From assembly GCA_039794405.1 (NCBI GenBank), contig JBDIVL010000011.1, positions 31,183 through 95,182 on the forward strand: DNA of 64,000 nucleotides, in the 5' to 3' direction. The position numbers and the translations under genes were made by a program. Below are positions 39,119 through 47,588 of this stretch, piece after piece. Within the stretch, counting starts at the first letter, position 1, and each line of letters begins with the position of its first letter. The DNA is from JBDIVL01 sp039794405 (lineage in GTDB: Bacteria > Planctomycetota > Brocadiia > Brocadiales > Brocadiaceae). The notes below the pieces were generated by a model, which saw only the letters and a program-made list of their open reading frames with translations, ran no database searches and had not been told where the DNA came from.

Positions 39119-39316
39119 CCTTGCTAATTCCTGCTTGTCTTAAAAGTCTTGTTAAAAACCCTACACCAATTTCAGACTCGTGTTTATTGGGAATTATCAG
39201 TGCTGAGTTCCTTTTTGCATTTTTGGATGTTTTCCGCCAAAGAATGATCCTTCAAATCCAAGCTCTCTTATTCTTGAAACAAATTCTTGCCATGTAACCG
39301 GCTTTAATTTCTCCAT
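39096..39316 (-). pseudogene. hicA: HicA toxin, frameshifted
   Basis: From ATG 39316 the frame gives EKLKPVTWQEFVSRIRELGFEGSFFGGKHPKMQKG, then a stop. A one-base shift in the following A-rich run (CAAAAAGG) restores the rest of HicA, with NSALIIPNKHESEIGVG then FLTRLLRQAGISKDEWHKIR, ending at 39096. HicA is a small mRNA-cleaving dsRBD-fold toxin; the catalytic His region GGKHPKM is kept. The ATG overlaps the hicB stop by one base, which fits a hicB-hicA operon. A real inactivation or a base-calling error in the A-run are both possible. Confidence 0.75.
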
Positions 39317-39561
39317 TATACAACATGTTCTACAATATTAAGGTCTATACCCTCGATTACAGGCAACTCAAGATTATTCTTTAATCTGAAGATAATCCAT
39401 TCTTCCAACACCTCCCTAAGTTCTTCCCTGCATCTCTCAAGGTTCTTTGCTTTTCCCCATACACCTTGAAAGCTAGGAATTTCTCCCCAATATGCTCCTT
39501 CATCTTCAATTATCTCATAATGGGCAAGTGCCATTGCTTTTTGAATATATTCCGTTAACAT
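39316..39561 (-). CDS. hicB: HicB-family antitoxin
   Basis: 81-residue antitoxin with the partial RNase-H fold of HicB: YEIIEDEGAYWGEIPSFQGVWGKAKNLERCREELREVLEEWI. It has no separate DNA-binding domain beyond the short tail, so it is the short type. It pairs with the hicA remnant and lies between metV and metF, splitting a C1-metabolism operon. Confidence 0.88.
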   Translation of the reverse strand: MLTEYIQKAMALAHYEIIEDEGAYWGEIPSFQGVWGKAKNLERCREELREVLEEWIIFRLKNNLELPVIEGIDLNIVEHVV

Positions 39562-39597
39562 AATTTATCCCTTCTCCTTGAAACAGGATGGTTCAGG

Positions 39598-39716
39598 GTT
39601 AGTTCAATCGTCCACGATTGAACCGAAATGTCTTGGCTCGTTTGCCTATGCCTGGCACCAATCAAAATCCGCACATCAATTCCAAACCTATGGTTCAATC
39701 TCCAAGATTGAACCAA
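39598..39716. repeat. Double-hairpin repeat, reversed
   Basis: GGTTCAATCGTCCACGATTG-type hairpin at 39600 and GGTTCAATCTCCAAGATTG at 39692 with the conserved spacer reversed (TGCCTGGCACCAATC...TTCCAAACCTATG). It lies between hicB and metV. Confidence 0.7.
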
Positions 39717-39763
39717 CATTGATGGTGAAATAACGATGCGAATATTTTCGTCCAGGTATTTAC

Positions 39764-40441
39764 TTATTTCTTCTTCATCACCAGGTGTTCAAGCACCATC
39801 TTTCGGGGATGGTTTTCTGCGCCGGTGGTCCAATCTTTGGGAGGAACAATAGTCTCCATGGTAGCCAAAAGTTGTTGAGTATCTAACTGGTCATATATTT
39901 GATTCCATACACAGGGAGTTTCCTGCGATACTTCACACCTCCCGTTTTGGGAACCGCCGCAGGGACCGTTCATAAGACTCTTTGCGCACCTGCTTACCGG
40001 GCACAATCCACCTGTTGTTGCCAGGATACAGTTACCGCATCCAGCACAACGCTCCCAAAAAATCCCTTGCTCGATGGGCCCGCCCATAAAGGTTGTGTTC
40101 ACACCCGGAAAGACCCTTTTTTCAGGAAATTTTTCAGCCATGTACTGTACGCCTACACCGCAGGCGATAGAGAGAACGGCATCACAGTCTTTCATAATTT
40201 CCCTGAGATCTTCAATAAATTCCCATTCACACTGCCGGAGGGTTGAATCTTCTCTGACCTCAATCTGCCTGCCTTCTAACTTCGCAGAAAGCCGGAGTTG
40301 TGCAGCAAGTTCTGCAACCTGTTTCTCACCACCGGTATGACATATCGTTACACACGAACCACATCCCAGTACACAGATCTTTTGAAACCCCAAAAGCATC
40401 TGTTTGATTTCCTGAAACGGTTTTGGTGCAGCTACAATCAT
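39764..40441 (-). CDS. metV: MetV-like methylene-THF reductase zinc/Fe-S subunit
   Basis: 225-residue protein of the MTHFR_C/MetV family, partner of MetF in acetogen-type reductases. Cys-rich: LGCGSCVTICHTGG near residue 28, then ERCAGCGNCILATTGGLCPVSRCAKSLMNGPCGG near 130-165, the family's metal-binding block. ATG 40441 (MIVAAPKPF) was preferred to the upstream alternative. In Moorella, MetV links MetF to an Hdr/Mvh-type electron donor, which fits the gene next door. Confidence 0.88.
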   Translation of the reverse strand: MIVAAPKPFQEIKQMLLGFQKICVLGCGSCVTICHTGGEKQVAELAAQLRLSAKLEGRQIEVREDSTLRQCEWEFIEDLREIMKDCDAVLSIACGVGVQYMAEKFPEKRVFPGVNTTFMGGPIEQGIFWERCAGCGNCILATTGGLCPVSRCAKSLMNGPCGGSQNGRCEVSQETPCVWNQIYDQLDTQQLLATMETIVPPKDWTTGAENHPRKMVLEHLVMKKK

Positions 40442-40700
40442 GATATTAACCCACAACTAAATTTCACGGAATTACACAAAATAACTACTGACAATAACTA
40501 ATAAATATATGCAGCGACAAATGACAGTTACCTAAAATCAGTTGGATAACTTAAATTAAGAACATGCCCAGGACCCATCGCTGTCCCTTCCCAAGAAAGA
40601 AATAAGGAAATAAGAAAGTCCCCTCTCGGGAGGGGATTTAGGGGTGGGTAAAGGTACCGTAGCTAAAACTTGTATATACATGGTTTTACTCAACATAATT

Positions 40701-42767
40701 TTAGGTAACTACCAAATTTCTTAATTCTTCAATCATCTTGAAGGTAATTTCAATAATATCTTTTCCATTCTGCGATGAGACAAAATGTGTCTGAAACCGT
40801 TTCGTATCCATTCCCAATCCATGGAGAAGTTGGGTTGTGTATTTCGTTCGTCTTTCAACCCACTCGTATTCTTTGCAGAAGTGACAGGTATCGTCCTTGC
40901 AGGCCGTTACTAATACCCCGTCGGCACCTGACTCAAAGGCATTAAGGTATAATGAAGGGTCTACTTTTCCTAACCCTAATACACCTACACGCCTAACATG
41001 GAAAAAAATCAAATTATTTATTGATTCACTTTCATCTTTATCTTCGTTATATGCACCATACTGGCAATAAAAATTAACAATAAATGGTTTTACGCTCTGG
41101 ATAAATTTATCCTGAAAAACCGCCTTGAGGGCATCTTTACCCCGGTCTTCAAAGGGGGTTTTAAAGCTGATGGCCCTGGCGGGGCACTCTACAATACAGA
41201 GGCCACAGGATTGACAGTCTCCATCAATATAAGCAGTGGTTTCTCCCCTTTTGACTTTCGGCACTTCGAAGGGACATACCCTTACACAGGTAAGACACCC
41301 TACACAAAGATTATCATCCACGAAGGCGCCTGCACCGCAGTTCATACACCGCTGTGCCTCTTTCACGGCTATATTGAGCGGAAACCCCAACTCCACCTCA
41401 TCGAAATTACCTAGTCTTTTTTCTGGCTGCATGGTTGGCATTTCTTGTTTTGGTTCTTTCTTGATAAGAGGAATCCTGGATGGAGCAACATCAGGTACAG
41501 CAGGTCTCTCATTCCATTTTTCATCTTTCCGTGCGGCATTTCTCAAGGTGTTATGGATGGCAATCGCTGTTTTTTTCCCCTGGGCCATACACTCTGTCAT
41601 GGTACCACGGCCTAATACAATATCTCCCCCTGCATAAACGTTCTGTACAGAGGTGCTAAAGGTATTAGGATTGACAATAATCGTACCGCCACGGGTAACC
41701 TGAATACCCTCTTGCCCTTTTAAGAAGGAAAGATCAGAGGTTTGTCCTATCGCAAGGATAATGGTATCTGCATCTATAACAGATTCCGATCCTTCATAAA
41801 AAGCGGGATTGAAGCGTTTCTGTTCATCAAAAACACATTTAACCTTAAGAACTTCCAGTCCCGTCGTCTTTCCATCCTTTCCAAGAATGCGTTTTGGACC
41901 TACGGAATTGTACAGCACTACTCCTTCATGGATAGCCTCTTCAATTTCAAAATCAGTCGTTGGCATTTCCCTGCGCGATTCAAGACATGCAACAGATACC
42001 TTATCTGGTTTCAGGCGTAAGGCTGTTCGCGCACAGTCCATTGCAACGGCACCTCCGCCAATTACCAGCACATTTTTTCCAATTTTGGCCTTCCCTGTAG
42101 TGTTTACCTCATTTAAAAAGGGTACACCCTTGAGGACACCATTGAGTTGAACACCCTCAATATTTAAGATGCGGCTTTCCAATAGTCCCACGCTAATAAA
42201 AATAACCGAAAAACCATCTTTCCTTAAACTCTCAAAGGTAACATCCTTGCCAAAGGTTGTATTATATTTAATTTCAATTCCGAGTTTTTTAATAAACTCA
42301 ACATCGTTATCAATAGCCGTTCTGGGCAAACGGTAAGTCGGCACTCCCATACGAAGCATACCACCCGGGGCGGAACCGGATTCAAAGATTGTACAGGGAT
42401 ACCCTAAAAGGGCTAAGTCATTAGCTGCGGCAAGCCCGGCAGGTCCTGCGCCAATGATTGCGATTTTTTCCGGATATTTTTCGGCAGTTACTTTCTTTGT
42501 TTCTTCAGAAAAATTATCACTGAGGAAACGTTTTAGCCAAGCGACTGCAATCGGGGCATCAGTACTATTTCTCCGGCATTTGGTTTCACAGGGATGAGTA
42601 CAAATGCGGCCGCATGCCGAAGGTAAAGGGTTTCTCGACCTTACCAGCCGAAAAGCTTCATTGAAGCGGCCACGGGCAATAAGCTGGACATAATCACGGG
42701 CATCCTGTCGGATTGGGCAGGCAAGAATACAGGGTGCCTCTTCATTTACTTTTTTGTCTATAGCCAT
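40701..42767 (-). CDS. Pyridine-nucleotide/Fe-S oxidoreductase fused to MvhD-like domain
   Basis: 688-residue fusion. The N-terminal Fe-S region (ACPIRQDARDY ... GRICTHPCETKCRRN) and FAD/NAD(P) modules (IIGAGPAGLAAANDLALLGY near 130; NVLVIGGGAVAMDCARTAL near 250) resemble the glutamate synthase small-subunit family. A 2[4Fe-4S] ferredoxin segment follows (CVGCLTCVRVCPF ... CQSCGLCIVECPA near 510-555). The last about 130 residues match MvhD (CQYGAYN ... GADGVLVTACKDDTCHF). It likely passes electrons to MetFV. ATG 42767 follows AAAGAG; the frame opens 19 codons earlier. Confidence 0.88.
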   Translation of the reverse strand: MAIDKKVNEEAPCILACPIRQDARDYVQLIARGRFNEAFRLVRSRNPLPSACGRICTHPCETKCRRNSTDAPIAVAWLKRFLSDNFSEETKKVTAEKYPEKIAIIGAGPAGLAAANDLALLGYPCTIFESGSAPGGMLRMGVPTYRLPRTAIDNDVEFIKKLGIEIKYNTTFGKDVTFESLRKDGFSVIFISVGLLESRILNIEGVQLNGVLKGVPFLNEVNTTGKAKIGKNVLVIGGGAVAMDCARTALRLKPDKVSVACLESRREMPTTDFEIEEAIHEGVVLYNSVGPKRILGKDGKTTGLEVLKVKCVFDEQKRFNPAFYEGSESVIDADTIILAIGQTSDLSFLKGQEGIQVTRGGTIIVNPNTFSTSVQNVYAGGDIVLGRGTMTECMAQGKKTAIAIHNTLRNAARKDEKWNERPAVPDVAPSRIPLIKKEPKQEMPTMQPEKRLGNFDEVELGFPLNIAVKEAQRCMNCGAGAFVDDNLCVGCLTCVRVCPFEVPKVKRGETTAYIDGDCQSCGLCIVECPARAISFKTPFEDRGKDALKAVFQDKFIQSVKPFIVNFYCQYGAYNEDKDESESINNLIFFHVRRVGVLGLGKVDPSLYLNAFESGADGVLVTACKDDTCHFCKEYEWVERRTKYTTQLLHGLGMDTKRFQTHFVSSQNGKDIIEITFKMIEELRNLVVT

Positions 42768-43062
42768 AGTTAATCTCTTTGTCAGTAATGAGCATTCAGC
42801 TTTCAGGTCAATATTTGCAAGCAAGAGGGGTTAAACGAGTAAACCCGTACAAACTGTTTAAACGGCTTAAGCTATTTAAACCGTGTCCGTACGCTTCACT
42901 TTACCACAAAATAAGCAATAGGAGAACGAAACTTCAGGCCAACGAAAGAGACTATAAGCTTCAGCAATTGGGCAGATGATGAGGGCTGACCGCTTATCTT
43001 ATATAATCCTGGTTACTTCTAAAACTTGATTCATTTGTGAAGATAAATCGGATATGGAGTAT
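42768..43062. other. Gap with a degenerate long repeat
   Basis: 42915-43060 resembles 16950-17095 (shared TCAGCAATTGGGCA, then a TTACTT-TAAAACT-ATTTGT-AAGAT-ATCGGAT ladder) and, more weakly, 34060-34200. No gene. Confidence 0.4.
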
Positions 43063-43476
43063 TTAGTCTCCCATAGCTTTAATAACAAGCCGTTTGCTGC
43101 GCTGTCCGTCAAATTCAGCATAAAATATTTGTTGCCAGGGTCCGAGGTCTAATTTTCCATTAGTTACTGGCACGATTACCTGATGCCCAATAAGAAGATT
43201 TCTCAAATGTGCATCTCCGTTTACCTCCCCTGTCCTATGATGGTAATAGTCATGGCCCTCTGGAATCAATTTTAAGAGCCATTCTTCAATATCACGGTGG
43301 AGCCCCGGCTCAGCATCATTAACAAAAACTCCTGATGTTATATGCATGGCAGAAACCAAGACCATACCTTCTTTAACACCGCTTTTCTGGAGCACCGTAT
43401 CCACATCCCTCGTAATGTTTATAAACTCACGGCGTTTTTTGGTATTAAAGGTCTTGTATTCTGTTAAAAATTTCAT
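43063..43476 (-). CDS. YjbQ/UPF0047 family protein
   Basis: 137 residues of the secondary thiamine-phosphate synthase (YjbQ) family. Conserved HITSGVFVNDAEPGLHRDIEEWL, YHHRTGEVNGDAHLRNLLIGHQV, and the C-terminal GPWQQIFYAEFDGQRSKRLVI are all present. YjbQ proteins show weak thiamine-phosphate synthase activity, but their main role is unsettled. It has its own short gap on both sides. Confidence 0.92.
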   Translation of the reverse strand: MKFLTEYKTFNTKKRREFINITRDVDTVLQKSGVKEGMVLVSAMHITSGVFVNDAEPGLHRDIEEWLLKLIPEGHDYYHHRTGEVNGDAHLRNLLIGHQVIVPVTNGKLDLGPWQQIFYAEFDGQRSKRLVIKAMGD

Positions 43477-43806
43477 ATGAATGAGCCTCTTTTTATAAGG
43501 ATAACAGCTAAACCGCCGGTATTCAAAACAATTTATACTCGGAAAGAATGTCTAATGTAATGGCTCCAGGAAAAGTTGTCAAGGGAATAATGGAATAATA
43601 CTATAGCCGGCAAGAGCAGAGCAAAAACCTGATCATAAAAATTCCAAAACCAAAAAAAACAATCGTAAACCTTGAACCTGACAACCTGAGTAGTTACTGA
43701 TATTTGTGTATTCTATCTTTCTTTCCTTTTGTTCGGTCTCATTTTTGGATTACTTTTTGGATTACTATAATTTGCCTTCGGTGTGATGCATATAGGCTAC
43801 GCCCCG

Positions 43807-45435
43807 CTAGGGTCTCTTTATAGTAATATGTTTTTTCCAGTGAACATTGTCTGTTTCCGGATAATCGGAACGGTGGTGAACACCGCGGGATTCCTTGCGT
43901 TTTAGGGCTGAAGACACAATAAGCCAGGAAACGAGTAACATATTTTGCAACTCCCATCCGTCAGGACTAGATAATTCTTTGTCCATGACATAGCTACTCC
44001 ACATTTCGATCATTTCTTCTGCCTCAAGGAGGTGCCTTTCATCCCGTTCTATTCCAGCGTCTCTCCACATGAGGCTCTTAAGAGAATTTCGAATATCTTC
44101 CAAATCCAACCAGGTAATCTTTGATAAACCCATCGATTCGTGTACAGCGTAAGGTAGCAGATTACGCTCCATTTTTTGGATGGACTTGCAAGCATCTGTT
44201 CCTGATATATAGCCTGTTACCAACCCCTCAAGAAGAGAATTGCTGCCAAGCCGGTTGGCCCCGTGCATTCCGGTACAGGCCACTTCACCACATGCGTAGA
44301 GTTGTTTAATAGTAGTCCCGGAGAAGCGGTTGACCTTGACCCCACCAATCATGTAATGGGCACTGGGACGAACAGGAATCAAGTCTTTCGCAATATCAAT
44401 TCCAAAGGAAGCACAAATCTCCTTGATCTTTGGAAACCGCGCATACAGCCGCTCTTTGGGAATATGACGAACATCGATATACACGTTCGTGTGGTCAGTC
44501 TTCTGCATTTCTTTCAGAATGCTTTGACTGACGACATCCCTCGGTGCGAGTTCGGCCCGCGAATGATACTTTGGCATAAAGCGCTCCCCCTTTTTGTTTC
44601 TCAATATCCCTCCTTCTCCCCGTACCGTTTCAGAAATGAGAAACCGCACTGCCCCTGCAATGTAAAGCGTTGTGGGATGAAACTGGACGAATTCCATATC
44701 CTGCAGAGCAGCGCCCGCACGATAGGCCATTGCCAGCCCATCCCCGGTAGCTACATCAGGATTGGTAGTTTCACGATAGACCTGTCCGCATCCCCCCGTA
44801 GCAAGAACCGTTTGTTTTGCCCAAACTAACATAATTCCTTTTTTTGCGTGCCAGGCAACAACACCATGACAGACATTATCTCTGGTAATAAGGTCTATAG
44901 CGAATGTATGCTCAAAGACTTTGATATTTTTATTCTCCTTCATAGTACGGATAAGAGTGTATTCCACTTCCCTGCCGGTAGAATCACCCCGGGCATGGAT
45001 AATCCGTGGGAACTGATGCCCACCCTCCTGGGTAAAGACCAAATGATCATCCTCTTTGTCAAACCCCGCCCCAAAATCAATGAGTTCTTTTACTCGTTTT
45101 GGACCTTCACTTACAACCCTATTCACCGCGGTTTTATCGCACAACCCCTGCCCGGCATCCAGGGTATCTTTCACATGTTTGGTTATGGTATCTTTAGGCG
45201 ATAGTACCGCAGCAATTCCTCCCTGTGCATACGTCGTGTTGTTTTCATCAATCTTATCTTTTGTAAGAATTAACACTGAACTACACCTTGCAGCCTGTAT
45301 GGCAGCACTAAGCCCTGCTATTCCACTACCGACTATCAATACATCGGTAAAGACATGAGACGAGGTATGACTATTGAAGGAAACAAGATGTTTCTTTGGT
45401 TCTGTATTTTTCCGCATGGAACGAGATTTTATCAT
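43807..45435 (-). CDS. nadB: L-aspartate oxidase (NadB)
   Basis: FAD enzyme oxidizing L-aspartate to iminoaspartate for NAD synthesis. Seen: VLIVGSGIAGLSAAIQAA near residue 32, TYAQGGIAAVL, HARGDSTGREVEY, TGGCGQVYRETTNPDVATGDG and GLYACGEVAC-like (QLYACGEVACTGMHGANRLGSNSLLEGLV). The frame opens at 45546, but the first 37 codons are read from a modular intergenic repeat. ATG 45435 gives 542 residues, the usual length. A later ATG at 45417 is also possible. nadA and nadC are not in the window. Confidence 0.93.
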   Translation of the reverse strand: MIKSRSMRKNTEPKKHLVSFNSHTSSHVFTDVLIVGSGIAGLSAAIQAARCSSVLILTKDKIDENNTTYAQGGIAAVLSPKDTITKHVKDTLDAGQGLCDKTAVNRVVSEGPKRVKELIDFGAGFDKEDDHLVFTQEGGHQFPRIIHARGDSTGREVEYTLIRTMKENKNIKVFEHTFAIDLITRDNVCHGVVAWHAKKGIMLVWAKQTVLATGGCGQVYRETTNPDVATGDGLAMAYRAGAALQDMEFVQFHPTTLYIAGAVRFLISETVRGEGGILRNKKGERFMPKYHSRAELAPRDVVSQSILKEMQKTDHTNVYIDVRHIPKERLYARFPKIKEICASFGIDIAKDLIPVRPSAHYMIGGVKVNRFSGTTIKQLYACGEVACTGMHGANRLGSNSLLEGLVTGYISGTDACKSIQKMERNLLPYAVHESMGLSKITWLDLEDIRNSLKSLMWRDAGIERDERHLLEAEEMIEMWSSYVMDKELSSPDGWELQNMLLVSWLIVSSALKRKESRGVHHRSDYPETDNVHWKKHITIKRP

Positions 45436-45464
45436 CGAATAAAGCTGAGTACAAGCCTTAATTA

Positions 45465-45715
45465 AATTAGGACTTCGGCGACTTTTAACCGTGTAGTGGC
45501 AAGGCACGCCTTGCCGCTCCATAGATGGTTTGAAATTCCTGTACATTTAATTAAACTTTGGCGGCTTTTTATAACATTGACGCAGGAGCGAACCTTGCGT
45601 TCGCTCCTGCCCTGCACGATTTAAAACGTTTCTGTTTATTTCCCATTTGGGCGAACACAAGGTTCGGTTCTCCCCCTACGATAAGATTGAAATCCTGCAC
45701 GCTTAATTGATTTTC
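45465..45715. repeat. Two chained modular repeats upstream of nadB
   Basis: Unit 1 has the GTGGCAAGGCACGCCTTGCC payload; unit 2 has the GGAGCGAACCTTGCGTTCGC arms with AAAACGTTTCTGTTTATTTC. They are joined by TTGAAATTCCTGTACATTTA. Confidence 0.65.
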
Positions 45716-45837
45716 TCACTTGAATATATAAAAAAATGTTGTAGAATCCATCGAAAATTCGTGATTGCTCAAAATCATGTTGGGCAACTCAAATCTGAAA
45801 AGTTGGGATCTTCGGTATATTGGAAAGGTATTTTTCT

Positions 45838-46800
45838 ATGAGAACAGTAATTACTGGTGGAGCAGGATTTATCGGCTCACACCTCTGTGACCACTTAATA
45901 GGAGAGGGACATGAGGTTATCTGTATTGATAATCTATTAACCGGTAAGGCAGAAAATATAGCACACTTAATGGGAAATAGCCAATTCCGTTTTATAAAAC
46001 ACAATGTAAGCGACTACATCTATGTGGACGGTGCTATAGATAACGTACTGCACTTTGCATCACCGGCCAGTCCTTTTGATTATCTGGAGCTTCCTATTCA
46101 AACCCTGAAGGTCGGATCTCTGGGCACTCTAAACAGTTTGGGGTTGGCTAAGGCAAAAAAGGCAAAATTTCTTTTGGCATCCACTTCAGAGGTATATGGA
46201 GACCCACAAATCCACCCTCAAAGAGAGGATTATTGGGGACATGTAAATCCTGTAGGTCCCCGCGGTGTATACGATGAGGCAAAACGATTTGCCGAGGCAA
46301 TGACAATGGCATATCATCGTTATCATCATATAGACACCAGGATAGTAAGAATATTCAATACTTATGGACCCAGGATGCGGGTAAAAGATGGCCGTGCGTT
46401 ACCAAACTTTATGTGCCAGGCATTAAGGGGTGAAGATATTACCGTATTTGGGAATGGCTTACAAACAAGGAGTTTTTGTTACGTTTCAGATCTTGTAGAT
46501 GGTATCTATCGACTACTTATTTCGAATGAACACGAGCCCGTAAATATTGGCAACCCGGAAGAAATAACCGTCCTTCAGCTAGCAAAAGAAATTCTTGCCC
46601 TTACAGATAGCAGGAGTAAGGTTATATTTAATCCCCTGCCCGTTGACGATCCTAAAATACGGCAGCCCGATATTTCTAAAGCAAAGAAGGTTTTAAGCTG
46701 GAAACCCAGGGTTTCACGCGAAGAGGGATTACGCAGGACGCTTACGTATTTTAAAGATATGCTCAATAAGATGGTTGAAAGTTACGGTGGGAAATTGTAA
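45838..46800 (+). CDS. UDP-glucuronate decarboxylase (UDP-xylose synthase)
   Basis: Extended SDR enzyme that makes UDP-xylose from UDP-glucuronate. MRTVITGGAGFIGSHLCDHL gives the GxxGxxG loop; HFASPASPFDY, STSEVYGDPQIHPQ with the catalytic Ser/Thr, and YDEAKRFAEA (YxxxK) match the UXS subgroup, as does RIFNTYGPRM. ATG 45838 has GGAAAGG nine bases upstream; the frame opens six codons earlier at a TTG. It opens a block of envelope and polysaccharide sugar genes. Confidence 0.9.
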   Translation: MRTVITGGAGFIGSHLCDHLIGEGHEVICIDNLLTGKAENIAHLMGNSQFRFIKHNVSDYIYVDGAIDNVLHFASPASPFDYLELPIQTLKVGSLGTLNSLGLAKAKKAKFLLASTSEVYGDPQIHPQREDYWGHVNPVGPRGVYDEAKRFAEAMTMAYHRYHHIDTRIVRIFNTYGPRMRVKDGRALPNFMCQALRGEDITVFGNGLQTRSFCYVSDLVDGIYRLLISNEHEPVNIGNPEEITVLQLAKEILALTDSRSKVIFNPLPVDDPKIRQPDISKAKKVLSWKPRVSREEGLRRTLTYFKDMLNKMVESYGGKL

Positions 46801-46933
46801 AAACATTGTAACTGCCTAGGTCCAAAGTTCAGGATGAAAGAGAGTTTGTTTCAATATTACTATATCTCTCTGCATGGCTCAATTTCCATTTTACACTTTC
46901 GAATCGTTCGGACAGTGTATTATAATAAATACC

Positions 46934-47509
46934 ATGAAAAAAGTAATAGGTATCTTTGGAAGTCCCCGGCAAGGTGGAAACTCAGAAATCCTACTCAACA
47001 GCGCCTTAAGAGGCGTTGAGGCACTGAATATCAGTACTGAAAGGATCTATATTCGGGATTTACGAATAGCCCCTTGTAATTCCTGCGGAGGATGCCGGGA
47101 AAGCGGAGTCTGTATTATTAACGACGATATGCAAAAAATTTATCCCAAGTTAGTAGCCGCTGACGGCATTATTGTGGCGTCCCCCATCTATTTTATGAGC
47201 GTGAGTGCACAGCTAAAAGCACTTATAGACCGTTGCCAGGCTTTTTGGGCCAGGAAATATATCTTACATTTACCGATCAGAGAGGATGGCCGGATTACCC
47301 GGGGGTTTTTTATTGCAACGGCAGCACGCGCTCCCGAAGAAGGATTATTTGCAGGTGCGGTAAAAACGATAAAATCTTTTTTCCATGTACTGGACATCCA
47401 ATATGTAGGCGATATATTGTGTACCGGTTTAGAGGAAAAAGGTGAGGCAAATAAAAGACAAGAATTATTACAAAAGGCATTTGACGCCGGCAAACGATTA
47501 TTAGATTAA
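46934..47509 (+). CDS. Flavodoxin-fold NAD(P)H-dependent oxidoreductase (Isf-like)
   Basis: 191-residue FMN protein. MKKVIGIFGSPRQGGNSEIL is the FMN phosphate loop, and CNSCGGCRESGVCIIND has the compact Cys pattern of iron-sulfur flavoproteins (Isf), though spacing should be compared with true Fe-S members. ASPIYFMSVSAQLKALIDR is the second family motif. The longer frame from 46874 reads upstream sequence without conservation. Redox partner unknown. Confidence 0.85.
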   Translation: MKKVIGIFGSPRQGGNSEILLNSALRGVEALNISTERIYIRDLRIAPCNSCGGCRESGVCIINDDMQKIYPKLVAADGIIVASPIYFMSVSAQLKALIDRCQAFWARKYILHLPIREDGRITRGFFIATAARAPEEGLFAGAVKTIKSFFHVLDIQYVGDILCTGLEEKGEANKRQELLQKAFDAGKRLLD

Positions 47510-47588
47510 ATATTTTCATTTTGTAACTTGCATTTTTCCCTCCGGCTCGTTCAATCCAGAAGTTTATATTATGAGAAAAGGATGATTC

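Noticed and set aside
39136..39200. hicA ending at the early stop as a short functional gene
   Set aside because: The other frame continues with clear HicA sequence to 39096, so the early stop is a frameshift and not a natural end.
45436..45546. Upstream extension of nadB by 37 codons
   Set aside because: The extension is read from a modular intergenic repeat (GTGGCAAGG payload) and makes the protein longer than known NadB. ATG 45435 gives the normal length.
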